The notes under the pieces: model-generated
What the model was told of the DNA's origin: nothing
The model's database searches: none
Seen by the model: only the letters and a program-made list of their open reading frames with translations
From: Anisus vortex
Lineage: Eukaryota; Mollusca; Gastropoda; Planorbidae
NCBI GenBank assembly: GCA_949126835.1
Contig: OX421500.1
Location: forward strand, 29,739,991 to 29,803,990
DNA: 64,000 bases
Direction: 5' to 3'
Program-made: the position numbers and the translations under genes
Shown: positions 45,514-56,200 of the stretch, piece after piece
Layout of the letters: each line of letters begins with the position of its first letter
Numbering within the stretch: the first letter of the stretch is position 1

Positions 45514-48505
45514 TGTCTGGAAATTTTCTTCAAAAGCGCTCTAACGATTATCTTCATGTTTTAATGCACTACTTGTTTCACCTAAAAAAAAATCTACAGC
45601 TTTTCGGCCCCACAAATAAAAATCGGAAATGGACGTTAAACAAAAATACACATTAGATTTATCGTAGATATTGATTTTGGCCGTGAAAACATGCCATTGC
45701 TCGACCCACATGTAGTGCGGCTTTCAAGAGCGGTGTTTTGTTGCGTCGCAGTTATGACGTTTCGGGAATACCCGTAGGCTTACTACAGCAGAAAGAAGTT
45801 TAATTTCTTGCTTAAACTACTGTTGCGCACCGATGATAGAAATAATTTAAAGCAAGACCAAGTGTAATTTATGTAATGCAGGGGTATCCAAACTACAGCC
45901 AGTGGGTAACGCGCGGGCGGACAAATGATAGTATGCGGCCCTCGCGGCTTATTTAGATTAGAACGTCTTCAATATATTTTAGATTAAACTTCAATATATT
46001 TTAGATTAAATTTAAAAAAAAAGAAAAACAAATAAATATTTACGAATAATGTAATAGTCAGATAATAGTTTGCCGTTTAAATAATAACAGAATTAGATGA
46101 AGTTTCACCAAACTAAAGGTCTATTTTTAACTTTCTTTTATCTGACATTTTTTGAAAAAAAAACACCTTCAAAACTTTTTTTGTGTTTAAACAATGAATA
46201 GCTGTATATAGTGTACACTGTAGCAGATTACACTGCACTGTATATAGTGTTCACTGTAGCAGTATACACTACGCTGTATACAGCATACAATGTAGCAGTA
46301 TACTCTACACTGTAAATAATAAACACTGTATTAGTATCCACTTTTTTTTAAAATTCAATGAATGTTTCATTAAAAATATGTATGATTTGCTTATAAAGGC
46401 CTACCAAAGTAAGATATATTAGAATATGTTAACATTGTCAATTCGAAATCTGGTAAACTAGAAAAGATGTAAATTCAGTATATTCGTATTTTCCTTATAA
46501 CAATAGTCAGAAGTGTAACATACTGTTAGTTTTATTGAGGGGCGGGGGGGGGGGAGAAATTAAACACATCATAAAAATGTTTATCATACCCTTGTTTTAA
46601 TTAATCAATATTATATTTTGCCGCGATAGTTTATCATAAATAGTAACACAAATGGAGGATATTAGATAAGGTTTACACCAAACTATATTTTTTTACTTTT
46701 TTTGTCAAACAATGTTTGGAATAATACATTGAAAACATTGAAAATCTCTATATATAAAAAGATCGTGTTTGTGTCCCCACGGATCCCTATTGTGTCACTG
46801 ACTTATTTAGGCCTAGTCCTATATACTGTCTAATAGCTTTTCACATCTGACATGTGCCTTCTCTAGCTAAGTTGTTAATGTAGAGGACTGCTGTGCGTGC
46901 GAGCGGGTTTGATTCTCCAGTTAGACTATGCCTATTTTTTTTACCCGATTTACATTTATTCGTAGACCTTTTTAATTCCTATCAAACATATTTGCCGGCC
47001 GTAACTCATTGTTAGCTTGAATGGGTTGAGGGAGGGAGTTGAAAAAATTGACATAATGTTATAGGAAAGTTTGACAGTTGTTAAAGTTAATTAATTAATT
47101 TTATTAATTATTAATTGGTCATTTATATAGCGCCTCACTCCATGCTAATAAAAGCATGCTCAGCGCGCTCACAAAATCGAAACGACAATAACACTCTAAA
47201 ATAGTTTTAAACAAGGTTTCGGCCGATGGAGGCACGAAACGACAATAACATTTTAAAATAGTTTCAAACAAGTTTTTTGCTGATGGATGTGTATTTGATC
47301 AATTTAGTTGAAAAGAAAAGTCTTCAAATTCTTCTTGAATGCCTTTTTTGACACAGAGTTTTTCAGTGTCTCAGGTAAGCCGTTCCACAGAGAAGGCGCC
47401 ACAGATTCAAACGAGCGTACACCAATAGGAGAAGGGGTAGAAGAACTAAAAATTGTAACGTAATTCACGATATTTTAAATTTAAACTTTTCATTTTCAGT
47501 CTTTTAAATAATAATAATAATAATAATATTTGTATAGCGCTGCCAACAAACATAATGTAAGCTCAGAGCGCGTTTAACATACAAGTTAACTAAGAATACG
47601 GATATTACCCTAGGCCAGGTGACAGAGCTAAATTGATGATTAAAAAAAGACAAAACAAATAAATGTAGCATTAACTGACCCAACCCATAAATAAGACAGT
47701 AAGTTTCTAAAGCATGTTAAATGTTATCTAAGGTAAATATTGAAATAATGAGTTTTTAAGTTCTTTTTGAAAGTAACAGTAGAGCTTGTTCGCCTCAGTT
47801 GAATGGGAAGTTGATTCCACACCTTCGGACCGGATACTGAGAAGGCTCTAAGGCCAACGGTCGTCAGGGAGAAACGGGGCACTTCCAGAAGCGATAAGTT
47901 TGCAGAACGAAGTGTTCTTTGCGGGACATAAGGTGTGATTAGTGCCTTGAGATAGGACGGAAACTCGTTGTTAAAAATGCACTGATGGTAAAGTAGCGTC
48001 ACTTTATACTCAATTCTGGCTTTCACGCGGAGCCAGTGGAGCGAGCGTAGAAGAGCAGTTCCCGAGTCTCTTTTAGACTTGCACATAACCAAACGCGCAG
48101 TACTGTTCTGTATTCGCTGTAGCCTGGCGAGTTAATGACATAAATGACATATAATTCTGTTAGATTTAAAACTGACAACTCTAGCCTACATGTTTTTTTG
48201 GGGGGTTTAAAATGAGAATTAAGCTGTTGTTGTTGTTTTTTGTTGTTGTTTTTTTTTTTTTTGGGGGGGGGGGTTATCGGGCAAAATCTTGATATTAGAC
48301 TGCACAAATAAAAATCTGCTTCGACTGTTAGAATTTAAAGCCCATGTTATTCATAGTAGAAAAAAAGAAAAAGACAAATACAATTTATTGGTCTGGTAAA
48401 GACGTATTTTTTAAATTTATGCACTGTTGTTTTACATACACATTATGTTATGGTACAAGCGCCTGCTCTTTATTACCGATCGAATGATCGGTCACCTGGT
48501 ACTAT
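45514..48505 (+). mobile_element. Unclassified 3-kb element, array copy 6
   Basis: From TGTCTGGAAA to CACCTGGTACTAT, 2992 bp, about three minisatellite units (46205-46350). A deletion near 46565 removes about 100 bp found in copy 5. The right flank (TTTGTTAAAAAG) is not a TA tract, so this is the array edge. Confidence 0.82.
47088..48136 (-). mobile_element. Nested LINE tails A and B in copy 6
   Basis: Type A lies at 47088-47427 and type B at about 47510-48136, with a 122-codon frame at 47724-48092. It is more diverged than the copies in 4 and 5. Confidence 0.76.
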
Positions 48506-48659
48506 TTTGTTAAAAAGATAAATGCAGAAATGATGAACAAATTTCTTTGTGCCATTTTTGCTCTACTTTCGTTGATCATTGAAAAATTATAATGTTGAAT
48601 TTCTTGGTATTTTTTTTTTACATGTTCTTTTTTTTCTCTAAAGTAAACTAATGTAAATA

Positions 48660-49256
48660 TTACGCATTTCAAATCAGTGCAGCCCATCTGGTCATGCGTA
48701 GGTCAAATTGCGATTCTGCAACAGTTCTTCTGCTTCAGCTCCATTGGCTCCACGTGAAAGCGAAATTTGAATACAAAATGACAATACTTGGTATCAACGC
48801 CTACACACTAATGACACGTCATCTCATTTCAAGGATCTAATCAAATTTTACGTTTCGCAAAGGTCACTCCTTGACGACCATTGGCCTAAAAGCCTTCTCT
48901 ACATCTGACCCAAAACGTCTGGAACTCCATCCTACTTCTGCTCAAGCCTGACAAGTTGTATCACTAAATTAAAAAAAGAACATATTATTTTAAGATTTAC
49001 ATTCGTTAAAATTGTTTCAATCCTTCCGTTTTAATTATATATTGAGTCGGTAAATACTGCATTATTTTTCTCTGTCTTTTATTATTATTTTAAGTTTTTA
49101 AATTATCACATCGCTCTATTCCGTTGATGTAATCAAAAAACGTATTCGACAAGAGAATTTGTCTCCGTGCTCTATGCATGTCTTTGTTGCTTAATGTTGA
49201 ATGCGTCAGAGTTTACTTTATGTTTGTGCGCTATGATAAAAGTATTATTATTACGT
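48660..49256 (+). mobile_element. Old LINE type-B-like tail outside the array
   Basis: The + strand encodes LLLQLHWLHVKAKFEYKMTI and LTTIGLKAFSTSDPK with frame breaks, then a 3' end GCGCTATGATAAAAGTA with TTATTATTA. It is the same ORF2 region as type B but far more decayed and in the opposite orientation. Confidence 0.68.
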
Positions 49257-49477
49257 TTGTATAAAAACATGTTACGTTATTTTATACAAATACAATTTCT
49301 CTATTTCCCACGTAACCTCGAAAGGGAACTTATATCGCTCTGAACTGAGCCAGGTATTTGACTAAATTGTCCGATTTGATAAAAAGTATAAGTAATTTAT
49401 GTTATATATTTGTGACGTCATTGTTCGCCATATTGATACATCTCTGTTGGATTTTAATATACTAAACACATACTTAG

Positions 49478-49517
<40 letters not shown>

Positions 49518-50921
49518 GACATGCACACGTCTATGTTAAATAAAATACATTAACAATATCATAATATTGAAAAAAAAAATATAAATACAAAATATATAAA
49601 TAGTTAAAAAGATGGATATGAATTATTACATCTATTCTAATACAGTCATTGCAAAAACATGAAATGTACAATAGATTTCTGAAAAATATCAAAATTAGAA
49701 TAGCTAGACATGATTTTTAAAAAATAAAATAATAAGCAGATAGATAAATAGATAGATAGAGAGATAGAATGAGAGAACGAACTAGAAAATACGGTAAGAT
49801 ATAAAAAAAATTACAATTAGATACATAAATCGGTGTATTTAAGAATGGTTTTACGCTTCGATGAACGTATGGCAGCTAAAAATATGGAGGATTACATTTT
49901 TATTGATGTGTGAATATACAAAGGTATCCAGGCATTGAACAATATAACATATAACTTAATTCTAACTTTACCTATACCTTGCTTATTGTTCAATTTTATC
50001 TTTAAATTAATTATTTATTTATGAATTTGTAGCTTTATTATTGGTAAAGTAAAATATGTACACATAAAATATAAAAATTAATGACATTTGTAATACACAA
50101 ACTAAGGATGGAAAATAGCTATAAATTTAAGAATTACATTTTTCTTTATTTTATTAATAGTTTAATATTTAACAGAAAAAATAAACAAAACTAACATCCA
50201 TTTTTCTCTTCGATATATATATATATATATATATTCTTCTGTAGTGTATATAAACCTTTGAAATAAATCACATCTATATTCACTTGCATATATACACACT
50301 GATTGAAAATTTACCAGACTACGCTCTTCTTTACTTAATAATGTGATATGTTTTAATACGTCTCCATTTAACTTTATAAAGCTATGATTAAATTAACTTT
50401 AGGTCGAATCAAAGTCTTTTTTAACAAACTACCATGATAGAAAGTTTGTTTTTAACAAAAAATATTACATAATGACAAACAAGTATCTATTATAAAAGCT
50501 TTTACAAATTGATATTATCGATAATCAAAACAAAAAAATCACATTTTCATACATTATTGGATACAATATGAATGTACAGTTATACAGTAGTGCAATACCA
50601 GAACGTTTAGTATAGTTTCAAACGTATAATAGCTTTCTAAAACATTATTCCCATTTTCTTCAAGTAAAAAAGTTAAAAAAAGAAGTCTAAATGTATTTGT
50701 TTAAAGACCAACTGAAGAGGTTTTGTTTCGAAGGGAAGAGATTTGTAAAAGCCTCAATCGGAAGTGTCGTATTAGAAGGAACATAAATAAACAAAACACG
50801 ACGCACTAAATCTATATTTAACCATTTTGTTAAAAATAAGAACCGGGAAAAGATTCAAAACACGTAGCAATAGATTCAAAACACGCGAGACTATTCATTT
50901 TTTCTAGTCGAGTTTCCTTTG
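49257..50921. other. AT-rich intergenic stretch
   Basis: It holds (TA)n at 49481-49514, degenerate GATA repeats near 49738-49770 and a short TA tract at 50212-50234. No gene was recognised. Confidence 0.45.
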
Positions 50922-50929
50922 GTAATGTC

Positions 50930-52702
50930 CAGGCCCGGATTTGTGCCTAGGCCTACAGCTAGCCTAAGGGCCCCGGCGGAGGAATATTTACATAAGCTCA
51001 AAAGCCTGTCTAACCTTATGAATAAGCTTATTCGAAAATATCATTATAATTAATATTTTTACTACATTTTTCCAAAACAGGGCGCTCATAATATAATTTA
51101 CAGCCCTGCGCGCAAAAAAGCTAAAGTTAGGCATCTTCGTTTCCCCCCTCTCTCTCTCTCTCTCCCTCTCTCTCTCGCCTTCAGTATCCACGCTTAGCAT
51201 TGCTAGACCACGGACAGTCGTCCTAGAGACATTAAAAAATAGAGACTTGGATATTGCCGATTGCCGGGGGCAGTCTTACGATAATGCTAGCAATATGTCG
51301 GGTGTATATTTTGGTCTTCAAGCGAGAACAAAACAAGTGAACCCTCTGATAGACTTCGTTCCTTGTTCTGTTGGATCCTGTGCGGAAGAGTCTTGTCAAG
51401 CTGCTGTAACTTTCTTCGGTATTTTGCAATCATTGTATTATTTTTTTTTCGGCATCAACACACAGATGGTGGTTTTGCTGTCGAAACTGAAGTCAAATTC
51501 AACAGTCGTGAAGAGTCTTTCTCTCAGACAAGATGGTCTGCTCGAGATGACGCCTGCCGAAGTCTATGTTGCTCATGGGATGAGATCATTGACTCTTCAG
51601 ATGATTGCCAATGATGCAAATGAAAAACCATCTACGGGCTCTGAGGCTTCAGGTTTTCTGAACTCATTAGACTCGATGGAAACTTGCTTTATGTCACTTC
51701 TCTGGAATGACAGCTTGGAAAGGTTCAACAAAGTAAGCAATTCTCTCTAATCTGTTAACATCGACCTGGGTAAGATCGTTAAATTGTATCAGTCTTTGGT
51801 AACATACCTAGAACACTTAAGGAAACCCAGTACTGTTGATCATTATGAGTTAAAAGTTACTGAAAAATCCGGAGAAAATAGCTTTGCATATGACATGCAG
51901 AGAAAACTTAAGCGTAAAGTCCAGTTCGACGAAGAAAAAAGAAACGAGACCGAACTATCTGGCAGGAACAGATTCAGAGTTACCATTTTAAACGTCATAA
52001 TAGACAGACTAATTACAGAACTACGGAGACGTGGAACTGCTTTTGAGGAGTTAAGCAAAAAGTTTGACTTTCTTAAGAAACTACATCGTTTGGAATCTAA
52101 AGACATCCGTGAAGGAGCCAGAAAAATTATAACTTTTTAACCGGTGATTTGGATAGGACTTTGGAAAACGAGTGTCTGCATATGTAAGCTCATTTGTCGT
52201 CGAATGATGAAGTTACAGAGTTATCGTCACTAAATCTATACAAATACTTATCGGAAAAAGGCTTTTTGGACATTTATCCAAACGTAGCAATTGCGCTCCG
52301 AATGCTGTTGTGTACACCAGCGTCAAACTGTTCAGCAGAACGGTCATTTTCAGCGCTAAAGAGAGTAAAGATCTACCATAGGAGAGAACAGGCTCAATTC
52401 ACTCTCTGTAATGTACATAGAGTCAGAAAAAACGCAGTCAATTGACTATGATGACGTCATTCGTTCTTTTGCACCGAAGACAGTTTGTCGTATGATATAA
52501 TTCTATAAATTGTATAGAATAACGTAATTTAACGTTTTATTCTGATGTTTATTAAAGTCATTAAAGTCGATAAAAAAAAATATGTTCTGTACTAGTGCAT
52601 TTAATTTGCTAAATTTCCAAAAAAACTTCGAGATTGTGTAGCCCCCCCCCCCCCTCCCAAATGTCAAGTGCCTAGGGGTACTGGGACTCTAAATCCGGGC
52701 TG
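50930..52702 (+). mobile_element. hAT transposon relic (ZMYM1-like) with TIRs and TSD
   Basis: The left end reads CAGGCCCGGATTTGTGCC and the reverse complement of the right end reads CAGCCCGGATTTAGAGTCC. Eight-base direct repeats GTAATGTC (50922-50929) and CTAATGTC (52703-52710) flank it with one mismatch. The interior carries a broken transposase (listed separately), a CT microsatellite (51146-51177) and a poly-C run near 52646. Confidence 0.88.
51226..52445 (+). pseudogene. Broken hAT transposase, ZMYM1/TTF-type
   Basis: Translation shows DIADCRGQSYDNASNMSG, a hallmark of the ZMYM1-like hAT group, then FVPC and a segment ending in FFGILQSLY. The usual CSAHSLNL stretch after FVPC is missing, so part of the catalytic region is lost. 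The frame hits TAA at 51748 and continues in the same frame to 52138. It then shifts and ends with the dimerisation domain (LLCTPASNCSAERSFSALKR) at 52445. The N-terminal zinc finger and the front of the catalytic domain are absent. It is non-functional and serves as evidence of the element's class. Confidence 0.88.
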
Positions 52703-52974
52703 CTAATGTCACTTCCCTTTGTTGCCGGAAATTAAACATCTAAATAGCTACGAGATTTGGATGTTTCCTAAAAAAAACACACACATTTAAATGCTCATAC
52801 TTTACTAATTACTTGTAAGTTATGTTTAATATTTTGTATGAGTTAAACATTGGGATACTGAATACACTATTTACTATCAAAATAAACTTCTCACTCAATT
52901 TTGATAAAAATCTCTTCACTTGGTCTTTAATAAACAGTATTACAATGGGCTATGTCAACTTAAAATAAGACATA

Positions 52975-52980
52975 TTTATT
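52975..52980 (-). terminator. Poly(A) signal of the PAN-CUB gene
   Basis: AATAAA on the minus strand, about 38 nt beyond the stop codon at 53018. Suitable position for a short 3' UTR. Confidence 0.5.
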
Positions 52981-53017
52981 TCTTTTAAATGAAACTGTTA
53001 ATTTATCTGATGCTTTT

Positions 53018-53237
53018 TTATTTAAGTTCGGCTTTGAATGTTGCTCTGAAACCTCCGTCTACAAAATATCCACCTGAAACCACTTCCATCAAGTTGGTTG
53101 TTGATTTCACGAGGGTCCTAAAAGGGTCGCAATAGTGTGGGGGGTTTAAATACTCAATGAGTTCTACTGACTTGTTATTATATACGCTAGATATAATCAC
53201 GATGTCTAAGCTGCAATTCAATCTGAAGTCTGTGAAA
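53018..53237 (-). CDS. Terminal exon: second half of the CUB domain
   Basis: Acceptor tttgttccag precedes T-TTC-ACA-GAC. The exon starts with the third base of the codon split by the intron. It encodes FTDFRLNCSLDIVII, YCDPF and VDGGFRATFKAELK, with TAA at 53018-53020. These are the Cys pair and closing strand of a CUB fold. Confidence 0.85.
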
Positions 53238-56200
53238 CTGGAACAAACGTTAATATAAATTATTATTTCTACTCTTATGTGTGGTTTGAGTTCAGAGTTT
53301 GATTAGTGTTTTAAATGATGATACGTTTTATTATAGACTATAATACACATGGACCGCTTGCTTTAGTATTTCTGCTATATGATGACTCGAAAAACTGCTT
53401 TTCGGAATTCCAGATTCGTTTTTTCCTTTGCACTTCCGTTTTATTGAATCGCTTCGATTTTCTCAATGAAAAATTTAAATTATAATCAAAAGTTCTATAC
53501 AGCGGAAACATTTAAGAAACAAGGAGGTGCGTAGAAGTAATTTAAGACAGCCTTATTGGTTGCGCACGGAAAACAATGTACATATTATATTATAAGCTCT
53601 ATAAATAAAGCAAGCGGTCCATAGTATATAGTATATGGTTTTATATATGTATAATATAGGCTGCGTCTATTCGTAGATAATATATTTTTATTTATTTATT
53701 CAAATACAGCATCTTCATTTTTACCTTTAAATATTAAAAATGGTATTTTGAAACAAACACAATTCTCACTTATGATACGACTCCATAATTAAATCGAATT
53801 CAATAATAGTGGTATTTTTTTATTAGAAGTTTCTATTTCTGCTTGCTGTAGTCAAGAGTAGGGGTCACTCGACAACAGGTTTTTTTTGTAGTGATATTCT
53901 GAATAATTATTTCTATTACTTGCATTCAACTATTATGTAGGAAAAAACTTCAGTTTTTGAATAAACAATTTTATTTAAATTGTAGACTCAAGATAAACGT
54001 TATCAATAGTAATATAAAACAAATAAGCGATAAACCTGTAGCCTACTTCCATATACTTTAGAGCTAACAAATATAACGAACAAACTGCTCTCTACAAGAT
54101 CTCAAACTGTATTGATTAAATTAGATAGTGATATATACGATGTAAACGAAAATCAAACTTTCAAACGGGGTGCATAGTATGCTCATTTCAATTCAATCTG
54201 CGACATTGGATACTGCGAATGACGATCTAACTCTCAATTTTACGGTTGTAGGCGATTGTATTTGTTTCAATCTGCACTAGAAACTTTATCTAAACCGACT
54301 TATTAAAGGTCAACGTACTGGATGGTCTTACATTTATAACTTCAATTCATAACAATAATAATTATTGGGCACAGTGGCCAAGCGGCAGCGCATTCGACTG
54401 GCGATCCGAAAGCCCTGGGTTCGAATCCTGTTTTTTTTTTGTCCCGTCACTTGAGGGTGCCCCTGAGTATACCCAGCTCTGATGGGTACCTGACCTTAGT
54501 TGGGGTAAAGTAAAGGCGGCTGTGCATAGTGCTGGCCACACAATCACCTAGTATGCGTGGCCACAGAAACTGGTGAACGCTGCTTCTCCGGATCCTATGA
54601 ATCAAATTGGTTCGACGTGATTACTTTCGTAACACTAATAACAATTGAAATAAAGTGTATTAAACTACTGGGAAACGTGTATTGAGCATCACATCATTCG
54701 ACAAAGGCTAAAATATTTTCTCTGGTTTAGCCAGAACAAAATAGTTTGGGCAAACATTTACACCTATAAAGCATTAGTCTATGTTCTGAATCTTAATTAG
54801 TCTAATCTCTTTTTTTTTTGTTGTTGTTTTGTTGCTGTTTTTTTACATATTACGGAATGACGTTATACTTACTTAAACTCAATTACAAAGCCATTCGGTG
54901 CTTGCAACAGCCAATCACACTCTTCATTCTCACTGTAGTTGTTTTTATAGTTCGGAATGTTGAGGACACCGCTAAAAGCGCTCAACATTTCCGCGTATTC
55001 TAAAAAGAACAAATGGCAGAATTAAATGTTTCAATTAAAGGACCATTTCCCTAAGGAAATACTGCAGCAATATTTTGCTTTAATTCATACCATTTAACAT
55101 TTTTTTTAATTTTTATGGGTTATCAAGTTTATATTTGACTTTGTTTAGTTTTGCGATAAAGTGAGATGATGACATTGATTTGGTTAATTTAAGTGACATG
55201 CTTAAATGGGTGGATAGATAAACATATAGTAGCCAGACTGTTGAAAATTTAAAAGATAGATCAATAGATAATGAAATAGATAGAGCCAATGAAAGATAGA
55301 CAAATACATAAATAGATTAGAGAAACGTAACTAGATAGAAACCTAGAGATAATTAGAGAGATTGAATAGATTGGGAGACATTCAAAGACTCACCACAACA
55401 TGTTGATGTTACCACTAATACAGTTGCAGGGTAATTATTGAGACAAGGGCAGTCATTAAACGCACATTCTGCATTGAACACGTCAACCCTCATATCGCGT
55501 GATGTGTTTGAACTCATGACCCTTGAACCTAAGAGAAGTTAAGAACAATGATGACTTATTGATATATTTGTATAATTTAAATTATATTTATAACTATTAC
55601 AAATAATCTGTTATTTATTTAAAAAAAATATTTTATGAAATAATAAAAACATTATTTAGTTTTTAGTTTGACAATACTCTTCCTTTCTTTATAAGGTGTT
55701 GAAGTAAAACTGTTCTGTAATTCAATGCGACAGAAAACATTTCAATCTTTTATCTTGTTTTAAAATTATACAGTAATGAGACCAATTTTCTTTGCGATTT
55801 TTAAAGAAACAACTGCATTCATTACCAGATAACCAAACAAGACACTGACGTCACTTCCTTAAACCCACAAGCACGTCATACCTCCCACATATCGATTAGA
55901 GCTAATTTAGCATAATGAACATAAATCAAATAGCTCACAACATTAGGTGATACGTTTAAAAGTAGTTTTTTTTTTTTTTTTTTTATGTTATGTCAAATAA
56001 TACTTTTTAAATAATCAATTCATATTATTACATCGCATTCAAAATAAAAGGTTGCATCTTGTGAAAACACTTACATCAGTATCACTTTATTTGACAAAAT
56101 TAAAAAATCAAAGTAGTCTACTTTTAATACATACATGCTTTTTTTTTAAAAACCCGATGCAATATTTATTTTAAATTACTTTCAGAAAAGTTTTCAATAA

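Noticed and set aside
51843..52106. 87-codon minus frame in the hAT relic
   Set aside because: Antisense shadow of the transposase.
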